Of a DNA stretch of 64,000 nucleotides, positions 1-7,258 are shown piece by piece; within the stretch, counting starts at the first letter, position 1, and each line of letters begins with the position of its first letter. The DNA comes from Chryseobacterium sp. GVT01B (lineage in GTDB: Bacteria > Bacteroidota > Bacteroidia > Flavobacteriales > Weeksellaceae). The position numbers were made by a program, and so were the translations under genes. The stretch lies in contig NZ_JAHXYI010000001.1 of the NCBI RefSeq assembly GCF_019970045.1, forward strand, positions 124,001-188,000. The letters run 5' to 3'. A model generated the notes under the pieces. It saw only the letters and a program-made list of their open reading frames with translations. It made no database searches and was not told the DNA's origin.

Positions 1-317
1 GGAATTTTATGGGAATGCCTTTTGAAGGGATGAGCATTGTAGGATACGACAACGCAAAGAAAAAATTTGTCAGTACATGGATAGACAATATGGGAACCGG
101 AATCATGCATAGCGAAGGAGACTGGAATGCTTCCACAAAATCAGTTGAATTTAAGGGAAAAATGACGGATCCTTCAAGACCTGGAAAGGATTGTGATTTC
201 AGAGAAGTTTTCACATTTGTAGATGATAACAATCAAAAGCTGGAAATGTACGGCCCTGATTCCAAAACCGGAAAAGAATACAAAACAATGGAAATAAAGT
301 ATACCCGTAAAAAATAA
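1..317 (+). CDS. DUF1579-family protein, C-terminal part (cut by window edge)
   Basis: The reading frame is already open at the left edge (codons for Asn-Phe precede the first visible Met at position 9), so this is the C-terminal piece of a longer gene. The visible 102 residues contain GYDNAKKKFVSTWIDNMGTG followed by a short beta-rich tail, which matches the DUF1579 family of small proteins of unknown function. No catalytic residues are known to me for this family. The stop is followed directly by a hairpin terminator shared with the convergent lepA gene. The family call is from recognised sequence pattern; the function is unknown. Confidence 0.75.
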   Translation, partial: NFMGMPFEGMSIVGYDNAKKKFVSTWIDNMGTGIMHSEGDWNASTKSVEFKGKMTDPSRPGKDCDFREVFTFVDDNNQKLEMYGPDSKTGKEYKTMEIKYTRKK

Positions 318-332
318 ATCAAGAAATAAAAA

Positions 333-357
333 AACCGCTTCATCTGAAGCGGTTTTT
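333..357. terminator. Bidirectional terminator between DUF1579 gene and lepA
   Basis: A 10-bp stem (AACCGCTTCA paired with TGAAGCGGTT, 2-nt loop) is flanked by A-run on the left and T-run on the right, so it can end transcription of both convergent genes. Confidence 0.85.
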
Positions 358-369
358 ATTTATAATGAA

Positions 370-2166
370 TTAGTCATTTAGCTTTAATACAGCCATGAAA
401 GCTGATTGCGGTACTTCTACTCTACCAATCTGCTTCATTTTCTTCTTACCTTCTTTCTGTTTTTCCAATAGCTTACGCTTTCTGGAGATATCCCCACCAT
501 AACATTTTGCGGTAACATCTTTTCTTAAGGCCTTAATAGTTTCTCTTGCGATTACTTTAGTCCCTAATGCCGCCTGAACAGCAATATCAAACTGTTGTCT
601 CGGAATCAGCTCACGAAGCTTTTCACACATTCTTTTACCAATGTAATAAGCATTAGAATCGTGAATCAATGAAGACAATGCATCTACCATATCACCATTG
701 ATCAGGATATCCATTTTTACAAGCTTGGAAGCTCTGAATCCGATCGGGTGATAGTCGAATGAAGCATATCCTTTTGAGATTGATTTTAATCTGTCATAGA
801 AGTCGAAAACAACCTCAGCAAGTGGCATATTGAAAATCAATTCAACTCTTTCTGATGTCAGATAACTTTGGTTAACGATCTCACCTCTTTTTTCAATACA
901 TAAAGTCATTACGGCTCCAACGAAATCAGATTTTGTAATGATTGAAGCCTTGATGAAAGGTTCTTCTACTCTATCCATCGTTGAAGGGTCCATCATTTCT
1001 GATGGGTTGTTGATCAGAATCGGAACTTCAGGTTCTTTTTTAGTATATCCAAAATAAGATACGTTCGGTACTGTAGTGATCACGTTCATATTGAACTCTC
1101 TGTCAAGACGTTCCTGAACAATTTCCATGTGAAGCATTCCTAAGAATCCGCAACGGAAACCAAAACCAAGAGCGGCAGAACTTTCCGGCTCAAAAACCAG
1201 AGAAGCATCGTTCAGTCTTAATTTTTCAAGGGAGAACCTCAGTTCTTCAAAATCCTCAGAATCAATCGGATAAATACCGGCAAATACCATTGGTTTTACT
1301 TCCTCAAATCCATCAATCGGACCATCAGCAGGTTTTTCAAAAGAAGTGATGGTATCACCTACTTTTACTTCACGGGCATCTTTAATCCCGGAAACCAGAT
1401 ATCCTACGTCTCCACATTGAATTGTTTTCTTTGGAACCTGCTTCAGTTTTAGTGTACCTACCTCATCAGCTCCATATTCTTTTCCGGTTGCAAAAAATTT
1501 AATCTTCTCGTTTTTAGAAATGCTTCCGTTTACTACTTTGAAATAGGCTTCAATTCCTCTGAACGGGTTGTATACCGAGTCAAAAATCAAAGCTTGAAGT
1601 GGTCCGTCAGGATTTCCTACCGGTGCAGGAATTCTTTCTACGATCTGCTCCAGAAGATGATGAACGCCTTCTCCTGTTTTCCCAGAAACTCTTAATACAT
1701 CTTCATATTCACATCCGATAAGATTCATAATTTCATCGGTTACTTCTTCAGGATTTGCAGACGGAAGGTCAATTTTATTCAGAATAGGAATAATTGTTAA
1801 ATCATTTTCCAATGCTAAATAAAGGTTACTGATGGTTTGTGCCTGAATACTCTGTGCAGCATCTACGATAAGAAGAGCACCTTCACAGGCAGCAATAGAA
1901 CGGGATACTTCATAAGAAAAGTCAACGTGTCCCGGTGTATCAATAAGGTTTAGAATATATTTTTCTCCTTTATACTCATAATCCATCTGGATGGCGTGTG
2001 ACTTGATCGTAATCCCACGTTCTTTCTCCAAATCCATATCATCAAGCGTCTGAGACTGAAGTTCTCTTTGGGTAACCGTATTCGTGTACTCCAATAGACG
2101 GTCTGCCAAGGTACTTTTACCGTGGTCGATATGAGCGATTATGCAAAAATTTCGTATGTTTTTCAT
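370..2166 (-). CDS. lepA: Elongation factor 4 (LepA), ribosome back-translocase GTPase
   Basis: Cytoplasmic translational GTPase that acts on stalled or mis-translocated ribosomes. All GTPase motifs are visible: the P-loop AHIDHGKST at residues 11-19, the DTPGH box, and NKID. The rest follows the EF-G-like domain order, ending in the LepA-specific C-terminal domain rich in Lys ([20 protein letters not shown]). The length of 598 aa is usual for the family (about 600). The start at 2166 puts the Met immediately before the conserved [16 protein letters not shown] opening. It is monocistronic, with a TATCTTTG promoter element 20 bp upstream and a shared terminator downstream. Identification is firm. 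Confidence 0.97.
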   Translation of the reverse strand: MKNIRNFCIIAHIDHGKSTLADRLLEYTNTVTQRELQSQTLDDMDLEKERGITIKSHAIQMDYEYKGEKYILNLIDTPGHVDFSYEVSRSIAACEGALLIVDAAQSIQAQTISNLYLALENDLTIIPILNKIDLPSANPEEVTDEIMNLIGCEYEDVLRVSGKTGEGVHHLLEQIVERIPAPVGNPDGPLQALIFDSVYNPFRGIEAYFKVVNGSISKNEKIKFFATGKEYGADEVGTLKLKQVPKKTIQCGDVGYLVSGIKDAREVKVGDTITSFEKPADGPIDGFEEVKPMVFAGIYPIDSEDFEELRFSLEKLRLNDASLVFEPESSAALGFGFRCGFLGMLHMEIVQERLDREFNMNVITTVPNVSYFGYTKKEPEVPILINNPSEMMDPSTMDRVEEPFIKASIITKSDFVGAVMTLCIEKRGEIVNQSYLTSERVELIFNMPLAEVVFDFYDRLKSISKGYASFDYHPIGFRASKLVKMDILINGDMVDALSSLIHDSNAYYIGKRMCEKLRELIPRQQFDIAVQAALGTKVIARETIKALRKDVTAKCYGGDISRKRKLLEKQKEGKKKMKQIGRVEVPQSAFMAVLKLND

Positions 2167-2185
2167 TTAAGAATCTTGTAATTTG

Positions 2186-2193
2186 CAAAGATA
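2186..2193 (-). promoter_or_regulatory. Promoter -7 element of lepA
   Basis: TATCTTTG on the minus strand matches the Bacteroidetes TAnnTTTG element, about 20 bp upstream of the lepA start codon. No clear -33 TTG is seen. Confidence 0.5.
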
Positions 2194-2350
2194 AGAAAAT
2201 GAAAGTGAATTTATCACACATAATTTATAAGCATAAATTAACTTATCATTCAACTTAAAAATATTAAATTAAAACTCTTTCGCCCACTTATTTTATCAAT
2301 GAAAATTTGAACAGAAAAATTGTATAAAAATCCAAAAAACGGAATTATTT

Positions 2351-3376
2351 TTACTTTGATCTACCAAAATTTTCTGGTAAAATATACTCCCCTGTGAGTG
2401 CATCAATTCCAACTCTATAATACTTTGCATTCTGTTTGCGGGCTTTTGAAGAAGCAACATCTATTACAGCACCTATTATACCGCCTATTATACCAAAAGA
2501 CGCTGCTCCTGCAATGGTCATTGTATTATTCTGTGGAAATAACTCCTCTTCGGATGCCATTATAAAGAAACCATTATTGTCTTTTTCAATTTCAATGAGA
2601 CTTGTGGGTGTTTTTTTATAGGCAAGTCCATTATCAACAACTGCAAAAACTTCTCTATTTAAATTATCATAATCATCAACTCTTTTCACTCCTTTAATTA
2701 CACCATCTTTATTCTTTCTTACCATAAGCTCCTTATCCGGCTTTTGCATCGCAAATGATTCATAATCTTTATAAACACCATCTGTAAAAGACTCTGAACT
2801 AAAAATTGGCAATTTTTCAGATATTACCTTTTCATAATTTTCCATATCTGTCTCAGAAATTGGAATATTCAATTCTTTTATATCGTAAGAATCCTTTATT
2901 ATATTAGAAAATTCTGCTGATATACTGGCAGCTATTGCTCTTGTAATATAAGCGTGATCTTTCTGTTGATAATCTTTTGAAATTCTATTTTTTTTAAGAA
3001 AATAATATTGATTATTTTTTTTAAGAAAAGTTGCTATCCGCATCTCCAAATGCCCCTTAATTGATCTTTCTGTTGATATATCTTCAACTTTTAAATGCTC
3101 CAGCATAAAGAAATATTGATTACTTCCACGCTCTTTATTATATTCTATAAACCAGTCTGAAAATAATTTTTTCAGATCATCCTTTTCAAATTTTACTTCA
3201 TAGGGGTCTTTTCTATGAGATACAATTCCAATGAATTTATCCTCTCTTCTGTCAAGTAATGTAAGAGATTCGGCAGTATGATTTTTATCTTTTATGCTCT
3301 TTCTGAGCTCTATAAATTGATATTTTTGAGCAGAAATAAAGATAGGGAACAGGAAAAATAAGAGTCTTTTTTTCAT
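2351..3376 (-). CDS. Secreted or membrane-attached protein of unknown function
   Basis: I do not recognise this 341-aa protein. It starts with a short signal peptide (MKKRLLFFLFPIFISAQ), so it is exported. The body is charged and mixed alpha/beta. Near the C-terminus, about residues 285-310, there is a Gly/Ala/Ile-rich stretch (GAASFGIIGGIIGAVIDVA) resembling a glycine-zipper membrane segment, followed by a basic tail. Two stretches repeat a loose pattern around Lys-rich acidic segments, but I see no catalytic motif. The gene stands alone between lepA and the sigma-factor operon, in the same orientation as both. Transcription from the sigma operon could read in, but a hairpin lies between them. 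Confidence 0.7.
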   Translation of the reverse strand: MKKRLLFFLFPIFISAQKYQFIELRKSIKDKNHTAESLTLLDRREDKFIGIVSHRKDPYEVKFEKDDLKKLFSDWFIEYNKERGSNQYFFMLEHLKVEDISTERSIKGHLEMRIATFLKKNNQYYFLKKNRISKDYQQKDHAYITRAIAASISAEFSNIIKDSYDIKELNIPISETDMENYEKVISEKLPIFSSESFTDGVYKDYESFAMQKPDKELMVRKNKDGVIKGVKRVDDYDNLNREVFAVVDNGLAYKKTPTSLIEIEKDNNGFFIMASEEELFPQNNTMTIAGAASFGIIGGIIGAVIDVASSKARKQNAKYYRVGIDALTGEYILPENFGRSK

Positions 3377-3419
3377 ATTTGTTTTTCAACAAAATTAAAA
3401 ATTTTGATAAATAATTAAA

Positions 3420-3451
3420 CGGCTCTCACAGAAAGATCTGTAAGAGCCGTC
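3420..3451 (-). terminator. Terminator of the ECF sigma-factor operon
   Basis: An interrupted inverted repeat (ACGGCTCT ... AGAGCCGT, with a second paired block ACAGA/TCTGT inside) lies just downstream of the 169-aa gene. On the minus strand it is followed by an AT-rich run. The T-tract is not strong. Confidence 0.6.
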
Positions 3452-3472
3452 CAACATTAAAAAAATAAACTA

Positions 3473-3982
3473 TTATGGGTTCTGTTTAGGTCCCGAAGCA
3501 TTATTATGTCCGTGAGGGTTTCTTTCATCCATCTTATCCTTCATCATTTTCTCAGATTGGAACAGCTTCAGAACTTTCTGGCAGGGAATTACCTGCTGCA
3601 TTTTATCTGCATATTTTTTTCTGTTATCCAACAGTTTTTGTCCTACTTCAAAGCTTTGCTGTAATTTAGCTTTTGCTTCTTCATCCGTTAGGGTTTCAGG
3701 ATCAAAGCTTGAATTAAACTGACTTTTTATTTGCTTCTGGCTATCCAGATATTCGTTATACAATTGTGTAAATTCGGCTTTATCACCCGGATCGACATTC
3801 AGATTATCCATAATCATATTGTTCCTGAATTTCTTCAGCAAGTCTTTTCTCTCTTCCGGAGAAAGATTATTGATGACTTCTTTCCTCTGCTTAGGATCCA
3901 TCTTTTTCCAGTCGTAATCAGTTCTTTGGGCATTTAATCCAAAGCCATAAATAATCAAAAACGTCAATAATATCTTTTTCAT
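3473..3982 (-). CDS. Spy/CpxP-like periplasmic helical protein of a sigma-factor operon
   Basis: A 169-aa exported protein: signal peptide MKKILLTFLIIYGFGLNAQ, then an almost wholly helical, charged body with an LSPEERKDLLKKFRNN segment near residues 40-55 and a helical heptad-like region to about residue 145. The tail is His/Asn/Pro-rich. This resembles the small periplasmic chaperone-like proteins (Spy/CpxP type) that often sit behind ECF sigma factors in flavobacteria, but the resemblance is one of fold and context, not a firm family match. It is the third gene of the operon, 6 bp after the membrane protein. A role in reporting or buffering envelope stress is an inference. Confidence 0.65.
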   Translation of the reverse strand: MKKILLTFLIIYGFGLNAQRTDYDWKKMDPKQRKEVINNLSPEERKDLLKKFRNNMIMDNLNVDPGDKAEFTQLYNEYLDSQKQIKSQFNSSFDPETLTDEEAKAKLQQSFEVGQKLLDNRKKYADKMQQVIPCQKVLKLFQSEKMMKDKMDERNPHGHNNASGPKQNP

Positions 3983-3988
3983 TTTCTT

Positions 3989-4531
3989 TTAATTATAAAT
4001 ATCCAAATAAACGTCCTGAGTCGAATTACTTGCTAACTCTGCAATTTCAGAGTTAGAAAACGAATCCAGATATTCATTCATTCGTGTTTCTTCTTTTTTC
4101 TTCACGGCTTTCACCGGTTTGGGTGTATCAATTGTTTTTTCAGTTTCGTTTACACTTTTATAAGCATAAGCATCATTACTCTTTTGATTTTCAACTGTTT
4201 GATTATTATTTTCAACAGAAGTTAAATCAGATTTTAAAGTTTCGTAAGCAAGTTCACCTTCTGTTTTTGGCTCTTTGGTACTGGCAGTATATGTTGTTTC
4301 AGAATTCAATCCTTTCTGAGTAGAATCATTATCCGAATTGAAAACATAAGTTGCACCAAAGATCAAAGCCAGTGATGCCGCTGCAGCATACATCCAGTTC
4401 AGCTTAAAGACAGGTGCTTTTTTACTTGTCTTTATATCATTCATAACGTTCTCCTGAATATTTTCAAACATATTATCAGGAACTGTGTAAATGTTCTTAC
4501 GCTCTAATTTTTCTATGTCGAACTCTTTCAT
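3989..4531 (-). CDS. Single-pass membrane protein, probable anti-sigma factor partner
   Basis: The protein has a cytosolic N-terminus (MKEFDIEKLERKNIYTVPDN), one membrane segment around residues 50-67 (WMYAAAASLALIFGATYVF) and a polar periplasmic part of about 110 residues rich in Thr, Glu, Asn and Lys. This N-in, one-helix layout directly behind an ECF sigma gene is the usual arrangement of an anti-sigma factor. I see no zinc-binding HxxxCxxC motif, so it would be a non-canonical one. I chose the ATG at 4531 over an in-frame TTG at 4546, because KEFDIEKLE reads as the natural start. It lies 18 bp after the sigma gene. Confidence 0.6.
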   Translation of the reverse strand: MKEFDIEKLERKNIYTVPDNMFENIQENVMNDIKTSKKAPVFKLNWMYAAAASLALIFGATYVFNSDNDSTQKGLNSETTYTASTKEPKTEGELAYETLKSDLTSVENNNQTVENQKSNDAYAYKSVNETEKTIDTPKPVKAVKKKEETRMNEYLDSFSNSEIAELASNSTQDVYLDIYN

Positions 4532-4549
4532 CTTTGTTGGGATCAAAAA

Positions 4550-5101
4550 TTATCTTTCGTAATTTTCTTTAATATAATCTTCTATTTTTTGTTTGGCATA
4601 ATGATAATTCGTTTTCAAAGTTCCTACTGACATATCTACAATTTTTGATATTTCTTCGTAGGGTAAATCATCATAATACCGCATCATAAATACCAGTTTC
4701 TGCTTTTCAGGCAGGCTTTGTATAGCGCTCTGCAGTAAAATCTGTATTTCTTCGGCATCTCCTTCCGTATTGTCAGCTACAAGATTCTGCATATGATACT
4801 CCGGATCTTCATCAGTTTTCTGCATTTTCTTCATTTTGTTCACCTGCTGCAATGCTTCATTGGTTGCAATTCTGTACAACCAGGTATATAACTGGCTATC
4901 ATTTTTGAACTGATGAAAATTTTGATAAGCTTTTATAAAAGTTTCCTGCAAAGTATCCTGTGCAAGATCTCCGTCCACAATAATTCTTCTTATGTGCCAG
5001 TACAATCTGCTTTGATAGGCATCCATCAAGGCCCGGACTCCTTTATCCTGGGTCCGTGGATTCTGCATCAACGAAATAATCTCCGCGTCCTTAATCTTCA
5101 T
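4550..5101 (-). CDS. RNA polymerase ECF-type sigma-70 factor
   Basis: A 183-aa sigma factor. Region 2 is visible around residues 25-95, with the DLAQDTLQETFIKAYQNF core and the TWLYRIATNEAL promoter-melting segment. Region 4 is at about residues 125-180, with LPEKQKLVFMMRYYDDLPYE and the helix-turn-helix VGTLKTNYHYAKQKI. Length and order fit the ECF subfamily. It heads a three-gene operon with a single-pass membrane protein and a Spy-like periplasmic protein, which suggests an envelope-signal circuit. The target promoter is unknown. Confidence 0.9.
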   Translation of the reverse strand: MKIKDAEIISLMQNPRTQDKGVRALMDAYQSRLYWHIRRIIVDGDLAQDTLQETFIKAYQNFHQFKNDSQLYTWLYRIATNEALQQVNKMKKMQKTDEDPEYHMQNLVADNTEGDAEEIQILLQSAIQSLPEKQKLVFMMRYYDDLPYEEISKIVDMSVGTLKTNYHYAKQKIEDYIKENYER

Positions 5102-5270
5102 AAGATGCCTTACATTGTTTTGGATTACAAAAATAACTGAAAGTTAAATTAAATCTTCAATTTTCAATTAAATATTTAAAATAATATGAGACACTTACGC
5201 AATAAACGTGCCTATATTGAAGTACAGGATTTCTGAGCCCTTGTTCCTTTCCCGGCTCAGCTTAAAATCT

Positions 5271-5278
5271 TATATTTG
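5271..5278 (+). promoter_or_regulatory. Promoter -7 element, probably giving a leaderless mRNA
   Basis: TATATTTG matches TAnnTTTG, yet the ATG of the DUF2520 gene begins only 4 bp later, at 5283. A perfect 7-bp inverted repeat (CTGAGCC at 5233-5239, GGCTCAG at 5254-5260) lies just upstream and could be an operator. Confidence 0.5.
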
Positions 5279-5282
5279 TTAT

Positions 5283-6032
5283 ATGCAAATTGTAATTATC
5301 GGTTCCGGAAATGTAGCCTATCATATGGCAAAAGCTTTTACTTTGAAAAGCATTCCCCTGGCCCAGATTTTTGGCAGGAACGAAAAAGAATTAAGTAAAA
5401 TTTCAGAAGAATTAAACATTCCTTATTCTACAGATCATCTGGAGGAGGCAGATCTTTATATCATCTGTGTAAGTGATCATTCTGTAGAGGAAGTTTCAAA
5501 GATCATTACCAAAAAAGATTCTTTGGTTGCCCATACTTCAGGATCGCTTCCAAAAGAAGTTTTGTCTGGTGAATACAGGAAAGCCAGCTTCTACCCTTTA
5601 CAGACCTTTTCAAAATCAAAAGAACTGGAATATGAAAAAATTCCGTTTTTTGTAGAAGCTGAAAATGAAGAAGACCAGAAAATATTGCTTGACCTTGCTT
5701 CACAGGTTTCAGAGAAAGTAATGGAAAGCAGCCACGAAAAAAGAAAATATATTCATTTGACAGCTGTTTTCGCCTGCAATTTTGTGAATCATCTTTTTTC
5801 CAGGGCTAAAGAAATTTCGGATTCTCAGGATATTCCGTTTGATTATTTCTTACCATTGATTGATGAAACGGTTCAGAAAATTTATGAAATTGAACCTAAA
5901 CAGGCGCAGACCGGCCCGGCAGTGAGAAATGATGTAAGAATTTTACAGCTGCATGAACAGTTATTAAAAGACGAAAGTCTTGAAATTTATAAAACAATGA
6001 ATCATTCTATTCAGAAAATGTATGAGTTATAA
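5283..6032 (+). CDS. DUF2520 / Rossmann-fold dehydrogenase-like protein
   Basis: A 249-aa protein that opens with a nucleotide-binding Rossmann fold: MQIVIIGSGNVAYHMAKAF carries the GxGxxA loop at residues 7-12, and a GR pair follows after the second strand. The C-terminal helical half (from about residue 130) matches the DUF2520 domain found in NAD(P)-binding proteins related to F420-dependent NADP oxidoreductases and ketopantoate-type reductases. The substrate is unknown. An upstream in-frame start at 5208 would cover the promoter element and add a non-conserved leader, so ATG 5283 is preferred. Its stop overlaps the start of the phosphatase gene by 11 bp, so the two are translationally linked. 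Confidence 0.8.
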   Translation: MQIVIIGSGNVAYHMAKAFTLKSIPLAQIFGRNEKELSKISEELNIPYSTDHLEEADLYIICVSDHSVEEVSKIITKKDSLVAHTSGSLPKEVLSGEYRKASFYPLQTFSKSKELEYEKIPFFVEAENEEDQKILLDLASQVSEKVMESSHEKRKYIHLTAVFACNFVNHLFSRAKEISDSQDIPFDYFLPLIDETVQKIYEIEPKQAQTGPAVRNDVRILQLHEQLLKDESLEIYKTMNHSIQKMYEL

Positions 6033-6540
6033 AGAGAAATTAAAAGATATTAAAGCATTTGTATTTGATGTTGACGGAGTTTTCACAGACGGAAGTGTTT
6101 ATCTGCTTCCCGGAGGAAATATGTGCAGGGTAATGAATGTTCTGGACGGATATGCAGTAGTGAAAGCATTAAAAAATAATTATCTGATCGGAGTGATTAC
6201 CGGGGGAAATGATGAAATGGTAAAACATAGAATCAATTATCTGGGTATACAGGATTACTATCCGAAATCCCACAACAAAATAGAGGATTTTGAAGATTTT
6301 AAGAAGAAACACAATCTTAAAAATGAAGAAATCCTGACTATGGGTGATGATCTTCCGGATATTCATATTATGGAAAGTTCAGCTATTGCGGCATGTCCTG
6401 AAAATGCAGTTCCTGAGGTAAAAGGAATCTCTGATTATATTTCCCCTAAAAAAGGCGGAACCGGAGCAGTACGCGATGTGATTGAACAGGTAATGAAAGT
6501 TCAGGGAAACTGGCATGATGATAACACTCAATCTGTATAA
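6022..6540 (+). CDS. KdsC-type HAD phosphatase (3-deoxy-D-manno-octulosonate 8-phosphate phosphatase family)
   Basis: A 172-aa HAD-IIIA hydrolase. The nucleophile motif FDVDGVFTDG places the two catalytic aspartates at 16 and 18. Motif II is the T at the end of VITGG (about residue 60), and motif IV is MGDDLPD at about 107-113. The absence of a cap domain and this length are those of KdsC, which removes phosphate from KDO-8-P in lipopolysaccharide core synthesis. Bacteroidetes also use close relatives for other nonulosonates, so the exact substrate is not certain. It overlaps the gene before it by 11 bp and is 6 bp before maf, so all three form one operon. Confidence 0.85.
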   Translation: MSYKEKLKDIKAFVFDVDGVFTDGSVYLLPGGNMCRVMNVLDGYAVVKALKNNYLIGVITGGNDEMVKHRINYLGIQDYYPKSHNKIEDFEDFKKKHNLKNEEILTMGDDLPDIHIMESSAIAACPENAVPEVKGISDYISPKKGGTGAVRDVIEQVMKVQGNWHDDNTQSV

Positions 6541-6546
6541 TACGGT

Positions 6547-7110
6547 ATGAAATTACTTTTAGCATCTCAATCACCAAGAAGAAAAGAGCTTCTTTCAAGC
6601 CTGGGTTTTGAATTTGAAGTCGTAAAAATAGATTGTGAAGAAATTCTTCCGGAACATATAAAAATAGAAGAAGCTGCAGCTTATCTGTCTGATTTAAAAG
6701 CAGATGCTTTCAGACGTCTGGAAGGAGATGAAGTTCTGCTGACTGCTGATACTGTTGTGGCTATTGATAATCAGATTCTTGGAAAGCCTAAGGATGAAGC
6801 TGACGCGTATAAAATGCTTCAGAGCCTTTCCGGAAAAACTCATCAGGTTTATACGGGAATTACCATCAAAACTGCAGATAAATCCATTACAGAAACGGAT
6901 GTTGCTGATGTCACTCTTGATAGCCTCTCCAATGAAGAAATAAATTATTACGTTCAAAACTATAAGCCTTTCGATAAAGCGGGAAGCTATGGTATTCAGG
7001 AATGGCTGGGAATGGCAAAGATCACAAGTCTTACAGGAAGCTTTTATACGATAATGGGACTTCCTACCCATCTTGTCTACAAAATATTGAAAGAAACCTC
7101 TCTGATTTAA
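6547..7110 (+). CDS. maf: Maf-family nucleoside triphosphate pyrophosphatase
   Basis: A 187-aa Maf/YhdE-type protein that hydrolyses non-canonical or specific nucleoside triphosphates (dTTP, UTP, m5-modified) to monophosphates. The opening MKLLLASQSPRRKELL holds the signature SxSPRR at residues 7-12. The ADTVV motif near residue 67 and GKPKD are also in place, as is the FDKAGSYGIQ box. Full length for the family. It is the last gene of a three-gene run on the plus strand. Which nucleotide it prefers cannot be read from the sequence by eye. Confidence 0.92.
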   Translation: MKLLLASQSPRRKELLSSLGFEFEVVKIDCEEILPEHIKIEEAAAYLSDLKADAFRRLEGDEVLLTADTVVAIDNQILGKPKDEADAYKMLQSLSGKTHQVYTGITIKTADKSITETDVADVTLDSLSNEEINYYVQNYKPFDKAGSYGIQEWLGMAKITSLTGSFYTIMGLPTHLVYKILKETSLI

Positions 7111-7258
7111 AAATTATTAAGGTTCTCAATATCGATTAAAGAAGAAATAAAATGTTTCCGAAAGAAATATAAATATTATTCATTATAAAATTTTATTATT
7201 TTTACAAAATCAGCAAACCGCTGATAATAAAAAGCAGATTAGCGAGTTATATTGAATA

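Noticed and set aside
5208..5282. 25-residue extension of the DUF2520 protein
   Set aside because: It would be translated through a promoter element and inverted repeat; the Rossmann start is at 5283.
6694..7071. 125-codon frame opposite maf
   Set aside because: It is a shadow of the maf coding sequence, with no signature of its own.
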